Shown here: positions 1 through 10,900 of the stretch, piece after piece | Layout: the number at the start of each line of letters is the position of its first letter | Numbering within the stretch: the stretch's first letter is position 1 | Origin: Xestospongia bergquistia | Lineage: Eukaryota > Porifera > Demospongiae > Haplosclerida > Petrosiidae | Reading direction: 5' to 3' | DNA: 64,000 bases | NCBI GenBank assembly: GCA_963965975.1 | Contig: OZ014415.1 | Span: 6,639,001 to 6,703,000, forward strand | Notes under the pieces: generated by a model | Told to the model about the DNA's origin: nothing | The model's database searches: none | What the model saw: the letters and a program-made list of their open reading frames with translations, nothing else | Position numbers and translations under genes: made by a program

Positions 1-105
1 CCTCTTGTTTACGCTGATGCTCAATTTTTCTCTCTTCTTTCTGCTTCAAGGCTTCTGCTTTTTTCCTTTCTTTCTCATTTATTTCCTTTCTACATTCTTC
101 ACTGG

Positions 106-613
106 TCAACACACGTGCACTTGACTTTGCTGTAAATTTGGAATTACTCTTTCAGGAGGCATTGCAGCAATTAGCTTAGACACTACTGAATGAGATGAAG
201 GTTGTAGAACTGGTGTAGGAGATGAAGGTGCAGGTGCTGTTGCTCCATTCTGAAGTGACAACCAATAATTGTATCTGGGATCAGTTTTGATGTTATATCC
301 TTCTGCCTTACGTCGAGAGAATCTCACTATCTCATCATGAGTAAAGGGTTGGTGTACAGTGTCAGAAGACTGTTGATGACAACTAGAGTTGTGGTATAGT
401 AATGACTCTTCAAGCACTGTATAATCATTTTCTGACTCAACAGACATTGACTCATCACTTTGAACATTATCATAAGGAGTTGAGACTGGAGTAATACCAG
501 TAGCTGCTGATTACACTGAATGGCGAAGAGGAGTGAACAGTGGAATAAACTTCAGACCAGTTCGTTCACACATGGTGGGGTGCTTGGGTGGACTCTTGGT
601 TAATACTTTGAAC
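106..613 (-). pseudogene. pogo transposase C-terminal tail (broken)
   Basis: Continuation of the transposase after a 41-base intron. It starts with FKVLTKSPPKHPTMCERTGL and ends with a motif found in many pogo/Tigger tails, FSRRKAEGYNIKTDPRYNYW, ending at 106. An in-frame TAA at 511-513 interrupts it. The downstream part (106-447) is open again from an internal methionine. The stop plus the frameshift at 1,549 mark the gene as decayed. Function of the tail is not known to me. Confidence 0.6.
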
Positions 614-654
614 CTAATGAAAAGAAAATAATGATAAAAGTTTAATTTGCACAC

Positions 655-1550
655 CTGTCAATTGGGTAAATACCAGTAACCCTAAAACCAGATATGATAT
701 TGTGTGGAGTCATTGCTTTCATCCAAACACAGTTAAACAACAGAGAGAATTGATATCGAGTCACAACTTTGCCAGGATTATTAACCATGTATGAATGACA
801 CTCCTCTCTCCATGCTTTCTTCAGCGGACCGAATACACCTTTATCTAAAGGTTGAGTCTTGTGTGTACTATGTGGAGGAAGACAAAAGACAATAACTTGC
901 TCTTCTGCTGCTTTGTTGACAAATACTGGTGAAAAGTGACTAGAGTGTCCATCCATGTGAAGAAGCAGTGGTCGAGCAGGAGGAGCATAAACCAAAAAGT
1001 GGCTAGTAAACCACCACTCAAAAATTTCTGCATCCATCCACCCACTGTCACTAAGACCATACATGGTGCCGGGGACCTCTCCATGTGTCAAGTCAAGTTT
1101 CAACGTCTTTCTATCAAAAATGACAAGTGGTGGTAAAGCGTATCCACCTGCATTACAGCAGGATAATACAGTTATTTGACTTCTCTCAGAACAAGTGACA
1201 GATGATGGGTGCTTGTACCCTTTTTTTGCTATAACTTTTGGTGGTTTTGGATTTAAGGGAAACCCTGATTCATCTAGATTAAAAATTTGGCATGGTCTTT
1301 CATTTATTTCGGCTTCATATATAGTTTTTTCTAGAAGATCAAAATAGTTTTCAATATTTGCATCTGATGCTCCTGTTATACGACAATGAGTAAGCATTTC
1401 TGGATTACGAAGGACAACGTCTTTGTGCCTTGACTTAAAAGATTTCCACCAGCTTGGGGTTACAGTTACATTAATACCCTTCTTATTAACTACTGCTTGA
1501 ACAATCTCAAGTGTTTGCTTCACACTACGCGAGTATCCAACTGAACTCAT
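655..1550 (-). pseudogene. pogo/Tigger transposase DDE core
   Basis: This frame holds the second DNA-binding helix-turn-helix (WWKSFKSRH) followed by a DDE_1 catalytic core. The three acidic residues are visible in family context: FNLDESG, LLHMDGHSSH and QPLDKGVFGPLK. The end of the core, ISGFRVTGIYPIDR, also matches pogo transposases. Just after it a 41-base intron (614-654, GT...AG on the minus strand) joins in frame to the tail at 106-613; reading through it gives a stop at once. The core itself has no internal stop, but it is separated from its DNA-binding half by a frameshift near 1,549. It acted on DNA as a cut-and-paste transposase; this copy is likely inactive. Confidence 0.8.
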
Positions 1551-1855
1551 GCCAGATAAAAGGTTACGAGCTCTTCTTCTTCACTTGGAGTTAAATAAGC
1601 CTTTGGGCCACTCTTTGCACCAAATACCACCCTACCAGTGACATAATCATGTAAGGTTGAACGTGGGATACCATACTCTTCAGCTGCTCGCCTAACAGAC
1701 ATACCATCATGTATAGCATCACATGCTCTTCTTAAGTTGTCACTAGTCCAGTTTCTATAGGTCTGAGGTCGGCCAATGTCATTCTTAGTAAAAACAGTAT
1801 GTGATGGTACACATGTAGATCGGAATATACGTTCGTTCAAAGAAGCAGATAACAT
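1547..1855 (-). pseudogene. pogo transposase N-terminal part (psq-type HTH)
   Basis: 102-codon frame with a Pipsqueak-like helix-turn-helix: the segment with residues NLRRACDAIHDG, then SVRRAAEEYGIPRSTLHDYV, is the typical pogo/Tigger DNA-binding helix set. After it comes the LTPSEEEELVTFY segment that in intact relatives runs straight into the second helix-turn-helix. Here the frame stops at 1,547, and the continuing sequence is found in another frame that overlaps by four bases (642-1,550). I read this as a frameshift in a decayed copy. The first methionine at 1,855 is a plausible start, because relatives begin only a few residues before the helix-turn-helix. Confidence 0.75.
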
Positions 1856-2715
1856 GCTGCAAAATAGATCTAATAAGTTTATTAAAATTACACATTATCA
1901 TATGGTTGATATTTTAAACACTTAAAAGCAAATAAAGAGACAAAATAATAATACAGGCTGTAGGACTACTGTTAGGATATTGAGCTTTCAAAGAAACTTG
2001 GCTTCATACGTTACATGTCATTCTATTAGTGTAACTTTACACATGCATGTAAAACTAGTTATAACTTACTAGAAATCGTTTGAAAGTTATAAACGCCAAA
2101 TTTTAACACTTGACTCTCCCAGCATAAGGTAAAAAGATGTACTGAGCATGCTCAGTAGGAAGGTGGAGTGAAGAAAAGTTAAAAATTAGACTATACTTGG
2201 TATTTGAGTGTTTGTTTACACTTTATATAATACCTACCACTATAGTTGTAACGTCTTTGTGTTGAAATTCCTAGTGGTATTGACAGCAAAAAAAGAAAAG
2301 CGTTTTCCGTCCGTACATCGGGTGTCTGAATATTGGTCACGGTAGATGCCTCCAAATTAGTGCTATATTTGCAGAAACAGAGTGAAAGGGAGTTATTATT
2401 GTTTGCTGTTATTATAGTGCAATGACATTCCTACCTGCTGATGGTAGCAACCGTGCAGTTGTTTCTTTCCTTGCGAGAGGAAAGTCCATGTCCGTCATTT
2501 GGAGTTTTTGTCCGAACAAGGGGCAGTCCGAAAATTAGGGTTTGAAAGCGTTTATCTCTGGCACCCAGAGGTATTTCATTTCAATATTGTGGATACTATA
2601 TTGCTTCTTTAAGTTGTACCTGGAAATAGTAAAAGAATGTCTGAATGATTTACTATGTTAGTGCTAGCGAGTCCGATTGATGGGCGTGTCCGATAATTGG
2701 CCGTTTACTCTATGT

Positions 2716-3337
2716 ACTATAGCAGTTTCTACACGGGTACAACACAAGAGAGTCACTCCATACAACATCTACTAGCTAAAGGTAGCAGGCACTACCTTTT
2801 TGGCAGTACTACTACAAGATAGAAGTAAAATATGTATATACTGCAGTATATAATCACTTACTATAGGAAAGGGACATGTACAGAATGTAAGTTTTATCAG
2901 ACAGTAACAATAATATTGAACCAAGCACTCAAGTATGTCACATGATCACTTGTTTTATAATTGTCTCTCTTTCTTCTACCGCTGTTGTCATAATAATCCT
3001 CATGTTGAAATACAACATCAAGAACTGTTAACTATATATCAATGGTTTTGTCTTAATATACTATATACATAACTTTTAGTGGTCAGTAATTATATTAGTA
3101 GTTATTGTATCTATAGAATGTCAAGACTAGTAATCCAAAGCCTCAACTATTTTTGACAAAGACTATACACAGAAAGATGGAAGAGGAGGATGAAGGTGGG
3201 GCTAGTATAATGTATGGCCAAAACCACTCCAGCTGCTCTTGACTATATGAACATATAATGTCCATACTAGTACATGACATGTGTTAATAGTAACTATAAT
3301 ATGTGATAATATATATTGGTTGGTATGTTAACACTTA
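2716..3337. repeat. Dispersed duplication, copy 1 (about 620 bp)
   Basis: Direct repeat of 56,852-57,491, with scattered substitutions and small indels. It has no convincing reading frame on either strand. Both copies lie downstream of the 3' end of a kelch-family gene or relic (copy 0 here, gene E there), so they probably travelled as part of a larger segmental duplication. The left edge abuts the pogo element and the right edge abuts the 159-bp direct repeat at 3,338. Confidence 0.7.
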
Positions 3338-4099
3338 ACACTCGTTTTGTTGTTTAACTTAACTGGACATCAGCTGGAAGAAAGGAGTGATGAAGGGACA
3401 CATATGGAGATGTTCTTAACTTGTTCTTCTTAAATTTTAAGTATTTCTTGACATTAAATAGTATAATTATGAAAAAGATATATATTAATAAATTAAAGGG
3501 TAACTGAAATGCGTATTGTGAAATTTTTGAAACTTGGTTATTCGTTAAATAATAATATGATAACATGTAAACCTTGGAATAGCAGATACTGTCACTAGAC
3601 AAGAAGGAAATTGGGGAGGAGTACATGCTCCAAACTTGTCAACAACTTCTTGAATTATCTATAAATACAGTGATTATTAAGTGTACTTTGCCAATGTTTG
3701 ATAGGATGTAAATGAGGACAGACATTCCATCCTTGAAGTAAATGTTCTTGTTCTTCTCCAATACATAACTCTATGTAACCATTTTCTTCTTGAAATTTGA
3801 AGGATATATTGATGTCTTTCTCAACAATTGGTAGTGAAGCATCAATGTACTTTCAAAAGACATTTAAAAGCTCTATCATTCTGTATGTAATATATAATAC
3901 TAACCTATAGGAGGACATCAACTAACATAAATCTCATAAGACACTCGTTTTGTTGTTTAACTTAACTGGACATCAGCTGGAAGAAAGGAGTGATGAAGGG
4001 ACACATATGGAGATGTTCTTAACTTGTTCTTCTTAAATCTTAAGTATTCCTTGACATTAAATAGTATAATTATGAAAAAGATATATATTAATAAATTAA
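3338..4099 (-). pseudogene. Relic of type-2 UPA-like exons between 159-bp direct repeats
   Basis: Two nearly identical direct repeats (3,338-3,496 and 3,941-4,099) flank degraded minus-strand exons that match gene B. 3,560-3,660 matches the 22,294-22,480 exon (PPQFPSC region). 3,690-3,860 matches the 22,529-22,681 exon (FKFQEENGYIEL region). 3,900-3,940 is a scrap of the 22,740-22,858 exon. Each repeat begins with the remains of that last exon (KQQNE region). Stops and missing splice sites show it is not functional. It implies a type-2 gene once stood here, next to the type-1 relic at 4,234. Confidence 0.6.
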
Positions 4100-4233
4100 T
4101 GAAATCAAAAGTGTGTGTTTGTGTACATTTTAAAGAAACAGTTTAAGTAATTAAAAATATATATATTGTTAATATAACAGTAATTAAGCAAATACTGTTT
4201 AACTAATATTGACAAAATAGCAAACTAAAAAAT

Positions 4234-6530
4234 CTACAAACACAACTTTCCTTTAATGTTGTTAGCAATATCTCTTAATCTTGGATCATCTTGTTTCAAT
4301 AGTACCTCACAAAGTGTAATTAGATATTGCTTGGGATCTCTGTGAGCTTGTAGTAAATTGAACAATTCATGAACTACTTTTCTTGCTTTCTGATAATTAG
4401 AGACACCTTCTGTAGTAGTAGACTGCAGTACATCTTCTCCTATCAATCTCTCTGAGAAGAATCTGTCAGTAATTTCATCAAGATTAGAAGTAATGGCTTT
4501 TATAAGATCAGCCATATTAGTACGAAATATTTCTATTGGATGTTGATATTCGAGTGCTGTGCAGTAACAGAAATAGTTATTAACAAAGCAATCTTATTAT
4601 CTTGTACTACAAAAAATAATCTGACATTAGTACAAACCTGTAGTTGACTCTAGTCCTCTACTTATATCTTCATTGTCAGTAGTGAGTGAACCTGAATTAA
4701 ATGTTTATATATGTGAAATCATTTCATGGTACTTACAATAATCATCCAGTGATACATCAAGGACAACTTTAGGTTGATTGTTGTTAGCTGATGTTTGACT
4801 TTTAGTATCAGTAACTTCAATACCTTCAATAGTTAGAGGATACTGTAGTTGTTCTTCAAAGTCACTTGTGTTAGGATGAGCACGTATTAGTATAGGAATA
4901 TATGGAGGACTAGCACTCTTTGATTGATTATAATCATCAACATCTCTTCTGTTGATCTATAAATAAAATAGATATCATAACTAATTTGATTATAACATTA
5001 CATTGTTCACTTACTAAAGGAGGTATACGTAGAGGTTGTACTCTCCAACCTGTAGATATTACATCATCATCAGGGAATCCTGAAAGCTTTAACATCATTT
5101 CTGTATCACTCTCCCTCTCAGCTCTTTCCTCTATTTGTCTTGATGGAAGTGTGTTAGTGGAAAAACAAAATCGAAAATGAGAATGTTTTTCTCCAAAATC
5201 ATCATTAGATGACATATCTTGAAGGCACTATAAATATAGTATGTGTAGCTAGACATTAATTTAAATAAGGTTATTACTTTTGAATATTGGGTATCTTGTG
5301 TAACAGCTAAATTCATATGCCATTTCTTAGGGCCCATACGTTTATAGAAGATATAAGCTTGATAGTAACAATTAGGATATTTGATATCATCACCTAATAT
5401 TATCAGAATAATTAATTAATATAATATAATTGATCATTTCTTAACAAGACCTCCTACAAGATGTGCTACTAAAGCAGCACCACCTACCACAGCAGCTGCA
5501 CCACCTCCAACCACAGCTCCACCAACAGCACCACCAACTGCAGCAGCTGTACTGCCAGCAATAATGAGTACTATAGCCAACAATGAGAACTGCTTGAGAG
5601 ATATAGTGCCACATTGAGACTCAGAGGAGAATGATCCTCCAGGTAGGTAGTCAAACTTAAAGGGTGGACCAGATTTAGCAGCAACAAAATGTAGATATTG
5701 TGTCTGTCTCTCATCAGTTATATGAGCACAATGCAATTAACTCAACAGTAACTGGTTTGTTGAGTTCAGAGGAACTGGATACTGATATATAACACACCCC
5801 ACTGATAAGTGTGCTACCTTCAGGGAACACAAATTTGCCTGAACCCCACAAACCTTGAGCAGCTACTTCATATACAGACTCTATTGGTATGATGACCTCT
5901 CCAGGGATGACAAGTCTTAACCCACATTGTTCCAATATTAACTCATGCTCAGTGTGAGCATTGTAGAGACAGAGCTTCTTTCCTACTGTCACCATTCCTT
6001 CAAATGAGTCTATACAACATTAACAGTACATTAGTACAGTACTACATATTATAGGTATAGGTTACCTGATATGTTAGTGTAATTCCAATAGTCACATTGT
6101 ATAGACTTATCACTGAATTCAGTTGAGAGTTGTATCTTGTCTTGCAGATCAAGTAAACCTAATGATAAGTCATATTTATGTTCAAACAATATATATTCAG
6201 TCATTCTGTTTTATTTAGTATATCTCTTTGGTATTACTAAGGAGATATAACGAGCCACTCATATCCATCCATCCCTTTATCCTTCCACTCATCTATTAAT
6301 CTGTCCATCCATCTCTCTGCCCTCCATTGATCTATTCATTTATCCATCCATCCATGTAATGTATATACATTCAATATAGCTCTTACTAGGAATGATATGT
6401 TTCATGTCAAGATGAAGTAGAGCCTCTTCAAGTTGTGTCAATGTACCTCCTTTTAGAGACCATTCCTCTAACAAGTACTTCATTTGTTCTGTAGAATCTC
6501 CTTTACTTCTAATATCAGTCAGTACAGATT
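4234..6530 (-). pseudogene. Broken kelch-family copy 0 (Death remnant-ZU5-UPA-CARD)
   Basis: The 3' half of a type-1 family gene. Exons in transcript order: Death domain, cut short (6,387-6,530); linker (6,066-6,158, one 33-bp unit only); ZU5 (5,444-6,009); UPA-like (5,278-5,393; 5,015-5,227; 4,737-4,956); linker (4,638-4,691); CARD-like (4,234-4,556). Kelch and coiled-coil exons are absent. The Death exon is broken at about 6,530, where plus-strand PTP sequence begins. An extra A at 5,735/5,736, absent from A, C and E, shifts the ZU5 frame. The splice donor after ZU5 is also changed (GGTAAG to GTTAAG). UPA-like and CARD exons are still open, so decay is recent or a short transcript may persist. 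Closest to gene A. Confidence 0.8.
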
Positions 6531-7600
6531 CATAGAGAATTTACATACTTCTTTCATCTCTCAGTTATGAAGACTTTTGCTAAATAACATGTTATTGGTA
6601 GTGAAGAAAAAAATCACTCCACATATTTGTGTCTATAGTTGATGGAGGAATGGATACATTATTTATTGGATGTACTAAAATGATGGATGTCTGGATTGGT
6701 GGATAAATGAATTGATGGATGTATTAACAATTATCACTCTCTATTTTTCATTCTTTAGAGTAAAGACAAGTACAAGTTAACTATTCATTATTTGCATTAT
6801 CAATATGCACTATCAAACTTTGTTGAGTTTGTTATGGAGTTTCTGAGAGTATCAGATATACCAGATTGTAATGGTAGACCAATAAAATACATGATAAGTT
6901 AGTAAACACACATGTTCTACACAATGTGTTTGTCTAATGATCTCCATCTATTCATCATTCCATTTCTCTCTCTCTCTCTCTCTCTCTCTCTTAATGTTAA
7001 TAAATGGATGAATTGATTGGCCTTACTCCATCCATTCATTAATTTATCATTCATCTATTAGTACATCTATCTGTTCATTTATTATCCACTAATTCTTCCA
7101 TCTCTTGTGATAATTGGATAAATACAATTAATTGATAGATAGTAGAATGATTTATAATTTAATCTATGGATAGATGAATGTATTGATGGAAAGATAATGG
7201 ATGGATAGATTATAGATAGATGAATGGACAACTTACATCATCAACATTAATATATTTATCATTATATTTACCTATTCATTGATGTATCCATTTATTCCAT
7301 CTATCCATTCATTTATCTATCTATTCATTTTATATAGTGGTTCAATGAGACCAGTTGGAGTATTTGCTGCTCTCAGTTACTGTTTTCAAAGAGCTAGAAA
7401 GGAGCGTTTAGTTGATCTCCTTCAAACTGTCAATCATCATCATTTGCAATGTCCTGGACTAATCAGGAATCTACAACTGTATGCTTACTGCTATAGCTGT
7501 TTACTGGAGTACACAACAAAGCTATTGAAAGAGACACCAGAGCCTCCAATCTATGAGAACATTGCCTCAAATTACAGGATCTTGTAATTAGATATTAACT
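6531..7600 (+). pseudogene. PTP gene fragment (second-domain exons)
   Basis: Plus-strand pieces of the PTP gene at 16,674-20,126. 6,541-6,620 resembles the start of its first-domain exon at 16,674 with the intron before it. 6,760-6,898 matches the exon at 19,211-19,365 (residues LSIH...NGRP). 7,339-7,585 matches the last exon at 19,778 up to the [10 protein letters not shown] segment, then diverges to a stop. Everything between is missing. The intron carries a CT run (6,965-6,990) and degenerate ATCC/GGAT repeats. The pseudo-active loop reads GSMRPVG here. No full domain can be encoded. Confidence 0.75.
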
Positions 7601-7908
7601 ATTGATATTAGAATATTCTTAGTTCAATGTTCAGAAAATTAAACATTTTCGTAAAAAGTATTATAGTTACTCAACAGTCATTGTAAAGGTGAGATTCAAA
7701 AAATGTGTTAATAAAGGAAAGAACACATGTATACTTATAAAAAGTATATATAATATTTAAAATAATCACACTCGATAATATTATGTAAGAAGTTAATAAA
7801 TTCTGTTAGTGTCTCTTAAAGGAAAATAGTATATGAAAATATAATTATTAATAAGATAATAATGTGGTTTGAGTGAATATTATAACAAACTATAAAATAA
7901 ACAACACA
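7601..7908. other. AT-rich gap, nothing recognisable
   Basis: Convergent intergenic space between the plus-strand PTP fragment and the 3' end of minus-strand gene A. AT-rich; I see no coding signal or repeat. Confidence 0.5.
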
Positions 7909-10900
7909 TTATAACTTCTCTTTAATACTGTTAGCAATATCTTTTAGTAGTCTTTGATCATCTTGTTTTAACAGTACATCACAAACCTTAGTGAGATATT
8001 GCTCTGGATCTCTTTGAGCTTGTAATTGACTGTATAGCTCATGGACTACTTTGCTAGCTTTCTGATAATTAGATTGACCTTCTGTAGTCATTAATTGCAG
8101 TACACTTTGTCCTATTAGCCTCTTAGAGAAAAGACTATCAGTGATTTCATTCAGACACGAGGCAAAAGCTTTGCTGAGATCAGAAATGTGAGTGCGAAAT
8201 ATTTCTGATGGGTCAAACTCTTCTTCAATTGCTGTGGAAAAGCGGAAAAATCAATGCCTTCAAATGTTATTAACAAACCTGTAGTTGACTCTAGTCCTCT
8301 ACTTGTATCTTCATTGTCAGTAGGGGGTAAACCTGAATTAAATCTTTATATATGTGAAATCATTTCATGGTACTTACAATAATCATCCAGTGATACATCA
8401 AGGACAACTTTAGGTTGATTGTTGTTAGCTGATGTTTGACTTTTAGTATCAGTAACTTCAATACCTTCAATAGTTAGAGGATACTGTAGTTGTTCTTCAA
8501 AGTCACTTGTGTTAGGATGAGCACGTATTAGTACAGGAATATATGGAGGACTAGCACTCTTTGATTGATTATAATCATCAACATCTCTTTTGTTGATCTA
8601 TAAATAAAATAGATATCATAACTAATTTGATTATAACATTACATTGTTTACTTACTAAAGGAGGTATACGTAAAGGTTGTACTCTCCAACCTGTAGACAT
8701 TACATCATCAGCAGGGAATCCAGAAAGCTTTAACATCATTTCTGTATCACTCTCCCTTTCAGACATTTCCTTTTGTTCTCTTGATGGAAGTGTGTTAGTA
8801 GAAAAATGAAATCGAAAATGAGAATGCTTTTCTCCAAATTCAGCACTAGATGACAAATCTTGAAGACACTATAAATGGAGTGTATGTAGTTATACATAAA
8901 TCTTATATAATTTTATTACTTTGGAATACTGGATATCTTGTGTAATAGCTAAATTCATATGCCATTTCTTAGGACCAATACGTTTATAAAAGATATAAGC
9001 TTGATAGTAACAGTTAGGATATTTGATATCATCACCTAATATTATCAGAATAATTAATTAGTACAATATAAATGATAATTTCTTACCAAGTCCTCCTACA
9101 AGATGTGCTACTAAGGCAGCACCACCTATCACAGCAGCTGCACCACCTCCAACCACAGCTCCACCAACAGCACCACCAACTGCAGCAGCTGTACCACCAG
9201 CAATAATGAGCACTATAGCCAACAATGAAAACTGTTTGAGAGATATAGTGCCACATTGAGATTCAGAGGAGAATGATCCTCCTGGTAGGTAGTCAAACTT
9301 AAATGGTGGACCTGATTTAGCAGCAACAAAAGACAAATATTGTGTCTGTCTCTCATCAGTTATATTAGCACAATGTATTAACTCAACAGTAACTGGTTTG
9401 TTGAGCTCAGAGGAACTGGATACTGATATATAACACACTCCACTGATAAGTGTGCTACCTTCTGGGAACACAAATTTGCCTGCACCCCACAAACTTTGAG
9501 CAGCTACTTCATATATAGAATCTAATGGTATGATGACCTCTCCAGGGATGACAAGTCTTAACCCACATTGTTCCAATATTAACTCATGTTCAGTGTGAGC
9601 ATTGAACAGACAAAGTTTCTTTCCTACTGTCACCATTCCTTCAAATGAGTCTATATAACATTAACAGTGCATTAGTAAAGTAGTACATATGATAGATATA
9701 GGTTACCTGATATGTTAGTGTAATTCCAATAGTCACATTGTATAGACTTATCACTGAAGTCAGTAGAGACTTGTATAGACTTATCACTGAAGTTAGTAAA
9801 GTCTTGTATCTTGTTTTGTAGATCAAGTAAACCTGATGATAAGTCATATTATGTTCAAATTATACATAGACAGTTATTGTGTTTAATTTAGTGTATCTCT
9901 TTACTAATACTAGTGAGATACAATGAGCTACACATACCATCCCTTTGTCCTTCTACTCATCCATTAATCTGTCCATCCATCTCTCTACCTTCCATTGATC
10001 GATTCATTTATCCATCCATTCATGTAATGTATGTATGTTCGATATAGCTCTTACCAGGAATGACATGTTTCATATCAAGATGAAGTAAAGCCTCTTCAAG
10101 TTGTGTCAACGTACCTCCTTTTAGAGACCATTCCTCTAACAAGTACTTCATTTGTTCTGTAGAATCTCCTTTACTTCTAATATCAGTCAGTACAGATTGA
10201 TCTATATTAAGTTGATGACCCAGTCGTTCCCAATACTCTTGTACTGGTTGTAGAACAACAGCCAGTTTGGGAAGATAACTGACAACATCTGATGTGATAT
10301 GTAAAATAAAGTAATTAACTGTTACTTACAATAATAACTAATACCTGTAGTCTTTTGAGAACTCCTGAGTGAGAGTAGTTGATGACTGGTTACCTTGAGT
10401 TGTTGTAGTGCATCTTCCTTCTCTTTTGAGACAGTAAGTAGTCTACGATTTAGTTGAGCTATATAGCTATCCTTTTGTTGTACTAGATCATGTAGTTGTT
10501 GTAAGTTATGATGATCACTGGTAGTTGAGACTATAATATAATGAAATGATTGAATTAATACAATAACAACATTCATTAATTAATCTCTCAATACACTATT
10601 CATCTATCTATACTTTGACCCTATATAAATACATGTATTGTACACTCACTCTGTTGATTAGATTGTTCTAGTTGTTTTTGTAGTGTTGTTATGATCTCAT
10701 TCTTCCTTTGAAGTTCAGCTATGTTGTTGTTTTTCTCTTGTACTATAGTGAAGTAAGTAACAACACTTAATGAAATATAGTTTGTTTGTTCAATATATGA
10801 ACAGGTACATTAATTAACTATCCTTTGTATTGTTCATTTATTTATTTAATCATTCATCCATTACTTCATTCATTTATCCATTCTTTCATTCCATTCTATC

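Larger units (their letters stand above)
1..2712 (-). mobile_element. Degenerate pogo/Tigger-type DNA transposon
   Basis: A Tc1/mariner-superfamily pogo element read on the minus strand, entering from the left edge. It holds a psq-type helix-turn-helix, a DDE transposase core and a C-terminal tail. About 850 bases upstream of the transposase (1,856-2,712) carry several short motifs resembling TCCGAWAATTGG, near 2,324, 2,491, 2,529, 2,670 and 2,689. These look like subterminal transposase-binding repeats. The right end is placed near 2,712 because the sequence just beyond (2,716 on) is shared with 56,852, where no transposon is present. The left end lies outside the window, so terminal repeats cannot be compared. 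The coding part is broken by a frameshift and a stop, so this copy is probably dead. Confidence 0.75.

Noticed and set aside
845..1136. Plus- and minus-strand frames overlapping the transposase core
   Set aside because: They are antisense or alternative-frame shadows of the DDE domain at 655-1,550.
10322..10576. Short methionine-started frames (MNVVIVLIQ...) as separate small proteins
   Set aside because: The hydrophobic start is intron sequence; the exon begins at the AG acceptor with STTSDHHN and is in phase with its neighbours.
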